From Bacteroidaceae bacterium (lineage in GTDB: Bacteria > Bacteroidota > Bacteroidia > Bacteroidales > Bacteroidaceae), in assembly GCA_024688885.1 (NCBI GenBank), contig JAILDV010000054.1, forward strand, positions 1 to 64,000: a stretch of DNA of 64,000 bases, in the 5' to 3' direction. Under the pieces are notes generated by a model. It worked only from the letters and a program-made list of their open reading frames with translations, did not search any database and was not told the DNA's origin. Position numbers and translations under genes: made by a program. Shown one piece after another: positions 1 through 8,372 of the stretch (position 1 is the first letter of the stretch; each line of letters starts with the position of its first letter).

Positions 1-136
1 CGAGTTCAGACAAGGTGCCACCCACAAATTCAGCGTGATACTCTGGAAAATCAGAGCGGAACAGAATGCAATCTTCAGGCATCGCCTCTATGCGTTGCCT
101 TAAGGTATTGCTGTCTATAGAATGTCCATTTATCAT
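1..136 (-). CDS. DUF6088-like (AbiEi-type antitoxin-like) protein, 5' end only
   Basis: The minus strand reads from an ATG at 136 with a purine-rich ribosome site (AAAGGTGG) just before it, and stays open to the window edge, giving 45 residues. The peptide has the pattern ...LRQRIEAMPEDCILF... FVGGTLSEL, which resembles the N-terminal helix-turn-helix region of DUF6088/AbiEi-like proteins, a group often found as the antitoxin partner in abortive-infection or toxin-antitoxin loci. The assignment rests on a short stretch only and the partner gene would lie outside the window. A TATCTTTG box on the minus strand at 177-170 fits a promoter for it. Confidence 0.5.
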   Translation of the reverse strand, partial: MINGHSIDSNTLRQRIEAMPEDCILFRSDFPEYHAEFVGGTLSEL

Positions 137-535
137 ACCACCTTTGAAATTTTGATAATTTTTCAAGTGCAAAGATAGAAATAAAAATTCGATTTTGATA
201 AATGACAGCGCATATTTTACTTCTTTTTTGCAGTTATTCTTTAATTTGTTTAAGAGTTGCACCTTCGAAGGACTGTTTTCTGGTTTCTTTGATGTTCATC
301 AGGATAATTCTTGGAAAAATGAGGAGATCTTGCTGAATCATCCATCTCCAGTCCAATCTTTTCCACCCCCATTTCTTTCACTCATGTAACATTTATTCTG
401 TTAAAGTGTTGTTTAACAATTAGTTGAGTTGTGTTACATAGTGCTACCACTTTTCCACCCCTTTTGCTTTTATAGTTGCATTATTTCCTATACCTTTGCA
501 GCCGATTTGTGAAATAACCAATAAAAATTAAACCA
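137..535. other. AT-rich divergent intergenic region
   Basis: No convincing gene is seen here. The region separates the leftward DUF6088-like gene from the rightward lipoprotein gene. It holds a minus-strand TATCTTTG box (177-170) and a plus-strand TACCTTTG box (491-498), each in the place expected for the -7 element of a Bacteroidota promoter. A 64-codon open frame at 195-389 has no family resemblance and is probably chance. Confidence 0.5.
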
Positions 536-1105
536 ATGAAGATTAAATTTAAAAACTTTTGTGGTATATTTGCCACGTTATTCGTTACAACCACGATGGT
601 CCTACTTGCTTCGTGCAGTCAGGATGATGACAATTATGACAGCGACATGTACACATTAGCAGAAATGGGAACAAGGTTAGGTGGGGGTGACCCTGGAAAT
701 GGGGGATATGACCCTAATCCACCGATACCATATTTTGGTAATCCTGTAAAAGCTGGTGCCGACACAATTAATTTTGAGCTGGCGGCTGATTGTCCAATGG
801 AAGCCTACATAAATTGGTCACGAGGATATACAGGAATGACCGCCCCTGTTAGTGGAATCTCTGTGCTAATAAGTTTCTACCCTATTTTGTGGGAAAATAA
901 TGATACATGTCGTGCCGTTTATTATATAACCAGTAGCACTGCGGAATGGTTTGGCTTCAATAATGATATGAAAATCAAAATAAAATATTCTAAAGATTCG
1001 ATTGTCAATATAGATAATAGGGATACTACATATATTTTTAACAGAGAACATGAAGAAACTCATCATGCTGATTGTATTCCAGATCCAACATTGCACCCAC
1101 TATAA
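536..1105 (+). CDS. Small secreted lipoprotein of unknown function
   Basis: The 189-residue product begins with a lysine-rich N-region, a hydrophobic stretch and a lipobox (LLASC, cysteine near residue 27), so it should be a lipoprotein anchored in the outer or inner membrane. The mature part starts with an acidic segment (QDDDNYDSD) and a Gly/Pro-rich linker (residues 45-65) before a compact domain of about 110 residues. No family was recognised. The start ATG follows a TACCTTTG promoter-like box by about 37 bases. The coding sequence is AT-richer than the next gene, 36 bases downstream. Confidence 0.7.
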   Translation: MKIKFKNFCGIFATLFVTTTMVLLASCSQDDDNYDSDMYTLAEMGTRLGGGDPGNGGYDPNPPIPYFGNPVKAGADTINFELAADCPMEAYINWSRGYTGMTAPVSGISVLISFYPILWENNDTCRAVYYITSSTAEWFGFNNDMKIKIKYSKDSIVNIDNRDTTYIFNREHEETHHADCIPDPTLHPL

Positions 1106-1141
1106 GCACACTTCTGCTCATTATAGTATGTTATAATACCA

Positions 1142-3685
1142 GTGAGACGGATTCTCTATATATTATTTCTGGCATTTGCCGTTTCCTCGCTCCATGCACA
1201 GAGCGAGGAGACGTCACGCATCCTGTCGTATATCCAGAAAGCGATGAACTTCAACAAGGTGGTGCCGCAGGAGAAGGTGTACCTGCATTTCGACAACATG
1301 GGCTACTTCGAGAACGAGACGCTGTGGTTCAAGGCATACGTGACCAGGACGTATGATGGACGCGCTTCTGATTTGAGCAAGGTGCTGTACGTGGAGCTGC
1401 TCAACCCGACTGGCGACGTGTTGCAGACCTTGAAATACCCCATTGACTCGCTGGGGCAGTCGCACGGGGAGATGAAGCTCGATACGATTCTGGGTTCTGG
1501 TCTTTATGAAGTGCGTGCCTACACGCGCTACATGACGAACTGGGGTACGAACGCCGTCTTCTCCCGTGTCATCCCCATCTTCAAGACACCAAAGACAGAG
1601 GGTGACTACTCTGACCTGACCATTGCTTCCATCTCGTCCCACAACAGGCTGCCCAACCGTCGGGATCCACTGGACTCCCTCTATGTGCGGGCTGTCGAAG
1701 ATGGTATCTATACGGATGGTCAGATGAAGACCGTCAGCGTGCAGTTCTATCCTGAAGGAGGCGACATGGTTGTGGGCAAAAAAAGCCGTGTGGCAATGCT
1801 GGCGGTGGATGACAACGGGCATCCATACGAGGGAGAGGGCTTTCTGATGAATGAGAAGGGCGATGTGCTCGCTTCCGTCAAGACCGACACACTGGGGAGA
1901 GGTCTCTTTGAGGTGGTTCCCGACACAGGAAGACTCTCCTTGCAGATGCGGAATCTCCGGAAGAAGGAGAAAAATCAGGTGCAGTTCTTCAACTTGCCAG
2001 AGGCAAAAAGAGACGGATGTGCCCTTCATCTGGACGCCATCAATGAGCAGATGCTTGCCACCCTCCAATGCAGCGACGGCATCTGTGGCAACCTGCTTGG
2101 CTATGTCATCATGCACAACGGGAACATCTACCGCTGTGACACGCTCACCGCCTCCCCCCTGATGGAGATAGAGCTGGACAGGCAGGCAATGCCCGAGGGG
2201 GTGAACCAGATGACAGTGTTCGACAGCAGGGGTGCCATCATGGCGGAAAGGCTGTTCTTCCTGTGCCCCAAGCCCGACAAGTCAGACAGCATACAGGTCA
2301 CAACCATCACCCAGAGGCTGAAGCCCTGCGGAATGGTGGAGCTGGAACTGAAGACATGCCCCAATGCAAGCCTGTCCTTCTCCGCCATTGATGCACAGAC
2401 AATGACCAACGGCAAGCAGGGGAACATGAAGACTTGGATGCTGCTGTCCTCCGAGGTGAGGGGCTACATCCGCAATGTGGATTACTATTTCGAGGCAGAT
2501 GACAAAGAGCACAGACAGAATGCCGACTTGCTGATGCTGACGCAGGGCTGGCGCAGATATGACTGGAGGCTGATGTCAGAACTGTACACCTTCCGAAAGG
2601 CGCAGCCCATTGAGGACCAGTTCTATCTGAACGGCCAGCTGAAAGCGTACCGCAAACACAATCCTGTTTCAAATGTGCGCATGTATGTGAGCCTCTACAA
2701 CGAGAAGGGGCAGAGCCTCATTGGAAATGCCGTGACGGACGCTGAGGGCAACTATGCCTTCAAGATGCCTTTCCTGGACGGTGAATGGAAAATGTGCATC
2801 TACACGACAAGAGACATCAAGAAGAAGGACAAGGCAAAGGAGAAGAGGAAGACCTATTATGTGGGCATCGACAGGCAGTTCTCGCCAAATCCGAGGTATC
2901 TCACACCTTCAGAGACAACCATCCTTCATCCGCTTGCACCCAACGCCTTTGTGAAGAAGCCCTTCGAGGAACTGGAGGAAGAGGATGAATTCATCCCCAT
3001 CACGGAAAAAGACCATGTGCTGCAGAACGTGACGGTGAAGGCGAAGAGGCGGTACTTCACCAATGACAACTGGAGATGGAAGAATGAGGCATACGGAAAA
3101 CAATACGCGACAATCTACTATAACGCAGACAGGGAACTGGACAACATCCTCGACAGGGGAGAGCCTGTGCCAAGGACTATTGATTTTATCAGAGACAAAT
3201 TGAATGCGGAGCTGGACAAGTATGGACTTGAAGAACATAAAATAAGTGGCAGAGGCATCGCAATGGTTGTCGACAACAACGATGGTGGCGGGTATTCCGA
3301 ATGGCTTAATTATGTAAAATCCATCTATATTGTATTTAATGAAATGATGTCTCCCACCTTAGGGAAGTGGGACATTATCGACAGTCCCATACATAACATT
3401 ATCGTATACCTCTACACCCATCGCCTTTTCTCCACCGAGAGCAACAAGGGACTCCGCCGCACCTACTTTCAGGGCTTCAACCAGGCCTCCACCTTCAAGA
3501 CGGAGGACTACAGCGTGATACCTCCAATGGCGGACTTCCGCCGCACCATCTGGTGGCAGCCCGACATCACCACCGATGCCGAGGGCAAAGCCAAGGTGGA
3601 GTTCTTCAACAACTCCACGTGTGAGGAGATGTACATCAGTGTGGAGGGAATGACGCAGGACGGGAAGGTGCTGGTGAATGAATAA
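1142..3685 (+). CDS. Large secreted MG2/carboxypeptidase-regulatory-type surface protein
   Basis: The 847-residue product has a signal peptide (about residues 1-19, ending in HAQ). It matches the general layout of Bacteroidota envelope proteins with MG2-like beta domains: a motif KVYLHFDNMGYFENETLWFK near the N-terminus, a carboxypeptidase-regulatory-like segment near residues 500-560, and a C-terminal part (HVLQNVTVKAKRR onward) that in relatives resembles a TonB-receptor plug. The role is unknown; such proteins are predicted to sit at the cell surface or in the periplasm. The start is a GTG, because an in-frame TAG at 1124-1126 leaves no ATG upstream. The stretch 3180-3420 is much richer in A+T than the rest of the gene, which suggests a recombined or fast-evolving segment. 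Confidence 0.7.
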   Translation: MRRILYILFLAFAVSSLHAQSEETSRILSYIQKAMNFNKVVPQEKVYLHFDNMGYFENETLWFKAYVTRTYDGRASDLSKVLYVELLNPTGDVLQTLKYPIDSLGQSHGEMKLDTILGSGLYEVRAYTRYMTNWGTNAVFSRVIPIFKTPKTEGDYSDLTIASISSHNRLPNRRDPLDSLYVRAVEDGIYTDGQMKTVSVQFYPEGGDMVVGKKSRVAMLAVDDNGHPYEGEGFLMNEKGDVLASVKTDTLGRGLFEVVPDTGRLSLQMRNLRKKEKNQVQFFNLPEAKRDGCALHLDAINEQMLATLQCSDGICGNLLGYVIMHNGNIYRCDTLTASPLMEIELDRQAMPEGVNQMTVFDSRGAIMAERLFFLCPKPDKSDSIQVTTITQRLKPCGMVELELKTCPNASLSFSAIDAQTMTNGKQGNMKTWMLLSSEVRGYIRNVDYYFEADDKEHRQNADLLMLTQGWRRYDWRLMSELYTFRKAQPIEDQFYLNGQLKAYRKHNPVSNVRMYVSLYNEKGQSLIGNAVTDAEGNYAFKMPFLDGEWKMCIYTTRDIKKKDKAKEKRKTYYVGIDRQFSPNPRYLTPSETTILHPLAPNAFVKKPFEELEEEDEFIPITEKDHVLQNVTVKAKRRYFTNDNWRWKNEAYGKQYATIYYNADRELDNILDRGEPVPRTIDFIRDKLNAELDKYGLEEHKISGRGIAMVVDNNDGGGYSEWLNYVKSIYIVFNEMMSPTLGKWDIIDSPIHNIIVYLYTHRLFSTESNKGLRRTYFQGFNQASTFKTEDYSVIPPMADFRRTIWWQPDITTDAEGKAKVEFFNNSTCEEMYISVEGMTQDGKVLVNE

Positions 3686-3733
3686 GATGATGCAATATAA
3701 TATGTTTATGGATTATGAAACAAATTACTGAAA

Positions 3734-3829
3734 GACAATGAGCCCATAAGATTTTTGCAAAACATTTTGGCGTGTGAATAAATTCATGTAAATTTGCACG
3801 ACATAAGATAATAGAAGGAGCAACCGACA
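3734..3829 (+). repeat. Left copy of 96-bp direct repeat flanking the Rhs cassette
   Basis: This segment matches 6772-6867 base for base except for roughly half a dozen substitutions, in the same orientation. It holds a complete promoter-like sequence and ends in a strong Shine-Dalgarno-like AGAAGGAG followed by CAACCGACA, yet no reading frame starts after it in this copy. The two copies bracket the frameshifted Rhs gene, its overlapping partner and an Rhs remnant. Confidence 0.9.
3766..3796 (+). promoter_or_regulatory. Consensus promoter inside left 96-bp repeat
   Basis: TTTG (3766-3769) and TAAATTTG (3789-3796) are separated by exactly 19 bases, matching the known Bacteroidota -33/-7 consensus. 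It points toward the Rhs gene, whose start lies about 140 bases further on; a second -7-like box, TACCTTTG, lies at 3890-3897. Confidence 0.7.
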
Positions 3830-3941
3830 CCTTGATACAATTTTTGAACAATGGTTCAATAAATCACATGAGTTATCAAGATTTTGTTGTACCTTTGGGG
3901 GGTGACTTTGGATTTTAATTACGGAAAAATAGAGTAAACGT

Positions 3942-6175
3942 ATGAAAAATTTTTTAATCATTACTTTACTATTGCTGTGCCCATTTGGTGCAAGGTGTGA
4001 AGACGGAGACGTTTTCATTGCTCAGACTCCAGAAGGCTCACCTATGAACTTTATGGTGATTAGTGAACAAGATAAGACGGTGTGCGTGGGAAATGAATAT
4101 GATCCTGCGATAGATAGGGGAATAAAAGGAAGAATAACCATTCCAAATGTTGCTAATGGATACAAGGTGACAAGGATAGGAAAAAGAGCCTCAGTGCAAG
4201 ATTCAATGATTTACAGTTCGGTTTCAGACGATGTGCTTGCACATTGGCAGAAGGTGGGTTCAAGACCCTTTGTGAAGGTGGAATCCTATCGATATGACGA
4301 TTTGGGGAAGGTGAAGACTCTCAGTTACTATAACGACAATTTATCCACTGACTACACATACAATATCCATGGTTGGACAAAGAGCATCAACAGCATCGTG
4401 AACAGCAGTAACACGCTCCTTTTTGGAGAAAAGCTGTACTATGCCGATGCGTATGGGACCAAGTGCTATAATGGCGACATCAGTGAAGTGAGGTGGATTA
4501 CATCGGACCAACCAATGGGAGATCAAATCTTTATAGGATACAGGTATTCTTATGATGGCATGGATCGGTTGACGTCCGCAAAGAGCACTTATGGTCATTG
4601 GGTGTATTCAGATAATACCAATGCCAGTTCATTGGGAATCTTTGATTTGGATCTCACCTACAATGCCAACAGTGCCATCAAGACCCTGAAACGAAAAGGG
4701 AAACAAAACACCAGCGGTGAATATGGTCTCATTGATGACCTGACATACCTTTATTCCCAAGGTCGTCTGACAAATGTGACGGACAATGCAGCGAAGACCG
4801 TCTATGACGGGCGTTTAATTTTGTGGACGGTACGATTAACACCGGTGGAGGGGCATCTGATTATGCTTATAATGCCAATGGTGCATTGACCCGGGATTTC
4901 AACAAGGGCATCTGTTTCATCTCGTATGACAGGTTTGGCAGTCCTAAAAAAGTCACCTTTGGCAATAAAAGCAGTATTGAATACGTTTATAGTGCTGATG
5001 GCATCAAATTAAAGACTCGCCATATCACGGCAGTGCCTCAAGGTGGCACGGGTTCTTCCTCATCAAACACCAATTACATCATGTCAAAGGACTCTACAGA
5101 CTATATCGGCGATTTTGTCTATCATAACAACAAGTTCTCTCGTTACAACTGGGGGAACGGGTACATTGTCCCCACCAGTTCATCTTCCGGTTATGCCTAC
5201 CGATTCTATTTCAAGGACCATCAGGGGAACAACCGCGTTGTGACGACCTATTCCGGTGCTGTCAAGCAGGTCACCCACTATTATCCAGATGGCGTGACGC
5301 ATGACAAGAGTACGGAGCAGGGTGAGCAGGGATACAAGTACAACGGCAAGGAACTCGACCGCATGCACGGTCTTGACTGGTATGACTATGCCGCCCGCCA
5401 GTACGACCCGACCATCGGACAATTCATCAGCATGGACCCGCTGTGTGAGAAGTATTATCATATCAGCCCATACGCTTATTGTGCTGGAAATCCAGTGAGA
5501 TATGTGGATCCCGATGGAAGGGATTGGTATCAAAACAACAAAACTTCTTACTATACTTGGTTTAATGGAGATGCCGTTAGGGATGGTTTTACGCACGTTG
5601 GAGGGAAGGGAAGCCTCCTTGGCGAGTTTGAACCGAAAATTAACAATATTTTAATAGATGTATACAAGAAAGAAAGGGGACTTTATTCAGAAGGAAGCAT
5701 TGTCGATATCACGGATCCGAATAAAGGGGCAATTATTCCATCACAATTATTAAAAATGAATGATTTTCTTGACGAGTTTGTTTTTGGTTATGGACCGGAA
5801 ATTTCTATATTAACAGAGAACCATCCATATACAAAAACACTACAAACAGATGACCGCATTCTTGAGAGCCAACAGAAATTACAAAAAGGCAACACTGCTA
5901 TTCCTGGACAAATAACTAAGGTTAATAGATCTTGGGGACCTTTGGATGTACTCAGCACAACATCGATAGCGAAACAATTCGTTGGTTCATATACGTTCGA
6001 TTCATACACATCATACGACAAGAATCATCTTTTGAACATCATTTATGATACAAAGAATTCTAGATCACTTTTTTACCATATTCCTGGAACTGCGTATCTA
6101 AACCATTCAAGAAATAGTATATTAAAACCTTTTGCAAATACATATCAATTCTACATATGGAAATCAAGAAAATAA
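3942..6175 (+). pseudogene. Short Rhs-repeat protein with polymorphic C-terminal toxin-like domain, frameshifted
   Basis: Two overlapping frames together make one Rhs protein of about 744 residues. The first frame (3942 onward) has a signal peptide, a short BspA-like stretch (ITIPNVANGYKVTRIG) and YD-repeat segments; the second carries the Rhs core (YNGKELDRMHGLDWYDYAAR, then RQYDPTIGQFISMDPL and NPVRYVDPDGRDW) followed by a unique C-terminal domain of about 220 residues. The frames join at GGG 4809-4811: reading YDG then AFNFVDG requires one more G, so a single-base loss (or sequencing error, or a programmed shift) breaks the gene. Rhs proteins usually exceed 1000 residues, so this is a miniature version with its own secretion signal. 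The C-terminal domain was not recognised; in this family that position normally holds a toxin. Confidence 0.8.
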
Positions 6176-6603
6176 TAATAATGGTACTGTTAATAACCAT
6201 TTTCAGTCTTATATCACTATTTCTTTATAGCGACAATTCTCAATACAAACAAATAGGTGATACTAGTTTTTATTTATTGCCTAATGAAATGGGACAAGAA
6301 TCTTTCCTTTATCATGATGGTGAAAGTGATGAAGAAGTGTTTTTCCCTATTACCCATGAAGGATTCGTTCGTGATGTCTTTTGGTGCCGACAATTCATTA
6401 TTGTTAAGTGTAGTCAACAAAAAGACGGGAAAATAGAACACTGGTATATAATGAATAATATTAAAGACTATAAATATTCCGAATTGAGGATAAGACATTT
6501 TTTAAAAGAGCAGGATTACATAAATGCATTAGATTCGTTGGGAGTGCACGAAATAAATATGGAGCATACTGATGGAAAGATTCCATGGAAGCTTCACTTC
6601 TAA
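6157..6603 (+). CDS. Small single-pass membrane protein, candidate immunity protein for the Rhs C-terminal domain
   Basis: The 148-residue product starts with MEIKK, then a strongly hydrophobic segment (residues 6-25) that should anchor it in the inner membrane, leaving a mostly polar domain of about 120 residues in the periplasm or as a lipid-free tail. Its ATG lies 19 bases inside the end of the Rhs reading frame, the tight overlap typical of polymorphic toxin/immunity pairs. No family was recognised, so the immunity role is inferred only from position and size. The gene is A+T-rich like the toxin end of the Rhs gene and unlike its other neighbours. Confidence 0.55.
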   Translation: MEIKKIIIMVLLITIFSLISLFLYSDNSQYKQIGDTSFYLLPNEMGQESFLYHDGESDEEVFFPITHEGFVRDVFWCRQFIIVKCSQQKDGKIEHWYIMNNIKDYKYSELRIRHFLKEQDYINALDSLGVHEINMEHTDGKIPWKLHF

Positions 6604-6666
6604 TTCTTAAGATACCAGGTTTTAATGTAAATAACCTTTAGAAAAATGAATATGCGAATGAGTACA

Positions 6667-6711
6667 ATCGGTGATTTTGTCCATCACAACAGCGAATTCT
6701 CCAGATACAAC
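6667..6711 (+). pseudogene. Fragment of a second Rhs gene
   Basis: These 15 codons read IGDFVHHNSEFSRYN, nearly the same as IGDFVYHNNKFSRYN inside the intact Rhs frame (about 5106-5150), but with many base changes. The frame stops soon after. It is a decayed piece of another Rhs gene or a displaced C-terminal cassette. Confidence 0.75.
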
Positions 6712-6771
6712 AGGAAAGATAAAATTAAAGATTGATTTTATGATACAAATACATTACAAAATATTCAGACG

Positions 6772-6867
6772 GACAATGAGTCCATAAAATATTCACAAAA
6801 CATTTTGGCGTGTGAATAAATTCATGTAAATTTGCACAACATAAGATAATAGAAGGAGCAACCGACA
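6772..6867 (+). repeat. Right copy of 96-bp direct repeat flanking the Rhs cassette
   Basis: It is almost identical to 3734-3829 and in the same orientation. The most different part is the stretch corresponding to TTTTTG in the left copy. As in the left copy, it includes a full promoter and a ribosome-site-like AGAAGGAG with no start codon at the usual distance. Confidence 0.9.
6804..6834 (+). promoter_or_regulatory. Consensus promoter inside right 96-bp repeat
   Basis: TTTG (6804-6807), a 19-base spacer and TAAATTTG (6827-6834) match the Bacteroidota promoter consensus. It points toward the unknown gene at 7136, with about 300 bases of leader between. Confidence 0.65.
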
Positions 6868-7135
6868 GCTTTCTTGAAAGTCTCTCGAATTTAGCCATTC
6901 ACATAGACATTCGCAAGTAAAGACGGCTGCCTGCTCACGCATCCTATAAACGGAAGCGTGGGCTTTGGCAGTATTAACAATTGCGAATGGGTTGGCTAAA
7001 ACCCGAGGGACTTTGTTGTACTCCCAATTCACAGTCCACGCCCTCCGTTTCTTTTCCATTTGTTGTAGAGATTAGAGTTTAGGATTTAGAGTTTAGAGAT
7101 TTCTCTTTAAGCTTGATTATTTCAACATTAGAAAA

Positions 7136-7621
7136 ATGAATAGTGAGAAAGAAGAGGATGTCCTCGACTTGCTCAGTCGTCTGTTGGAACGTGCGCAGCA
7201 GGCGGCTGAAGACAGGCATGGCTGCCACATCGAACTGGTGTATGTGGCATCGGGAGGACAGCATATAGGAAAGATAGAGAATCAGAATATCTGTCATGGG
7301 GAAGCCGTTAAAGATGGTGAGACGAGCCAACGCGTGGAGGATGTGGTGGAGGAGAGGCTCCGTTACCACATCCAAATGGCGGGGGACAGACCGAAGGATG
7401 TGCTACGTCCATACGTGGCTGCCCGACGCGCAAAATGTGTGAAGCTGATGTCGGTGGATGAGTTTAATCGGCATTATGCTACCAACGTGGCAAAATCATC
7501 TTACTCGGATTGGGTGGGCGAGAATCCAAAGTATTGTTATTCGGATGATGAACTAAAGCCCTACGAGGATGAGTTTCTGCGTTTGAAGGAGGGCACTTTG
7601 CCATCTCCAGTTGGCACTTGA
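7136..7621 (+). CDS. Hypothetical protein, 161 aa
   Basis: No family was recognised. The product is soluble and charged, with no signal peptide or membrane segment. An N-terminal helix (residues 1-25, EEDVLDLLSRLLERAQQAAE) is followed by a segment with VYVASGGQHIGKIENQ near residues 36-51, and an acidic Tyr-rich end. It sits alone between repeat-rich spacers, downstream of the right 96-bp repeat, which could supply its promoter. It may belong to the accessory region rather than the core genome. Confidence 0.6.
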   Translation: MNSEKEEDVLDLLSRLLERAQQAAEDRHGCHIELVYVASGGQHIGKIENQNICHGEAVKDGETSQRVEDVVEERLRYHIQMAGDRPKDVLRPYVAARRAKCVKLMSVDEFNRHYATNVAKSSYSDWVGENPKYCYSDDELKPYEDEFLRLKEGTLPSPVGT

Positions 7622-8243
7622 ATGTTGTGTCCGAACAGAACGGGGACTGTCTCCGAATTTTCCGAACTTTCCGAACATTTTCCGAACCCTTGCGACTTGA
7701 TGTTGCAGGGGCTTTTTTTGTGCTGTACCTTTGCGGTCAAATTAGTGTGGGGAACTGAATTAGGAGTGAGGAATGAGGAATGATGGAAGCCCCCTCCGAC
7801 TCCCCCAAGGGGGAGGGAGAGCCATGCGGGGTGTAAGCATGGAAGATGGATGATGGAAGATGGAAGATGGACCTTTCACAATTAGGAATGAGGAATTAGG
7901 AATGAGGAATGAAAGCCCCCTCCGACTCCCCCAAGGGGGAGGGAGAGCCATGCGGGGTGTAAGCATGGAAGATGGAAGATGGATGATGGAAGATGAGTCT
8001 GTCAACTCTCAACTCTCAACTGTCAACCCTAAACTCTAAACCCTCAACTCTCCACTCTAAACCCTAAACCCTAAACTCTAAACTCTAAACCCTCAACTGT
8101 CAACTATCAACTAAGCGTAGCGATAACTCCTTTAACTCCTTAACTCCTAAAGAAGTTGAGCACTTGCGAACCTTTAGCTCGACGAAGTCAAACTTGAATA
8201 AAGAAATAATACATACAAAACTTAAATTAAAATAGAATTGACA
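7622..8243. repeat. Repeat-rich intergenic region with duplicated block and heptamer arrays
   Basis: This 620-base spacer has no gene. A block of about 66 bases holding the palindrome CTCCCCCAAGGGGGAG and ending in GTGTAAGCATGGAAGATGG occurs twice (from about 7786 and 7912). Around it lie runs of 7-base units: AGGAATG-type (7757-7786 and 7880-7912), ATGGAAG-type (7839-7871 and 7966-7995), then CTCAACT/CTAAACC-type (about 7999-8112) and TTAACTCC-type (8127-8150). A TTG-N20-TACCTTTG promoter-like pair lies at 7703-7733. A motif AAAGAAGTTGAGCA (8149-8162) recurs at 62620. Confidence 0.85.
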
Positions 8244-8372
8244 ATGAAAATTAAGGCAAAGGATGTGAAAGCCATTTTATGGATTTTGCGAGAGATTATC
8301 ACATTATTATTAAAACTTAAAAAGGAGGACAAGAACAATGGGAAAAAACACTTGGATGGAGAGGGTGATTGA
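8244..8372 (+). CDS. Small ORF upstream of the P5-like gene
   Basis: A 42-codon frame begins MKIKAKDVKAILWILREI and has one amphipathic to hydrophobic helix (residues 8-25) and a charged tail. It overlaps the start of the next gene by 35 bases. Its position just ahead of a muramidase-like gene recalls the small membrane peptides common in Bacteroidales lysis-like clusters, but the sequence does not match one that I can name. It may be a real small protein or a translational leader. Confidence 0.4.
   Translation: MKIKAKDVKAILWILREIITLLLKLKKEDKNNGKKHLDGEGD

Larger units (their letters stand above)
6604..7135. other. Accessory spacer with Rhs remnant, promoter repeat and heptamer array
   Basis: No intact gene is seen in this 530-base stretch. 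In order it holds an Rhs remnant (6667-6711), the right 96-bp repeat (6772-6867), a further 190 bases starting with a CTTTC..GAAAG hairpin-like motif (6870-7060) that looks conserved but has no good reading frame on the plus strand, and a degenerate TTAGAGT heptamer array (about 7066-7103). A minus-strand open frame of 88 codons covers 6793-7059; it crosses the promoter repeat backward and is probably not a gene. Confidence 0.55.

Noticed and set aside
195..389. 64-codon frame MINDSAYFTSF
   Set aside because: No family resemblance, no ribosome site, lies in a promoter-bearing spacer.
6793..7059. 88-codon minus-strand frame crossing the right 96-bp repeat
   Set aside because: It runs backward through a promoter repeat, and part of its peptide is also encoded behind the left repeat; this looks like non-coding repeat sequence annotated as protein.
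7757..8150. CRISPR array
   Set aside because: The repeats are 7-base units in tandem with no regular spacers, and no cas gene is present.
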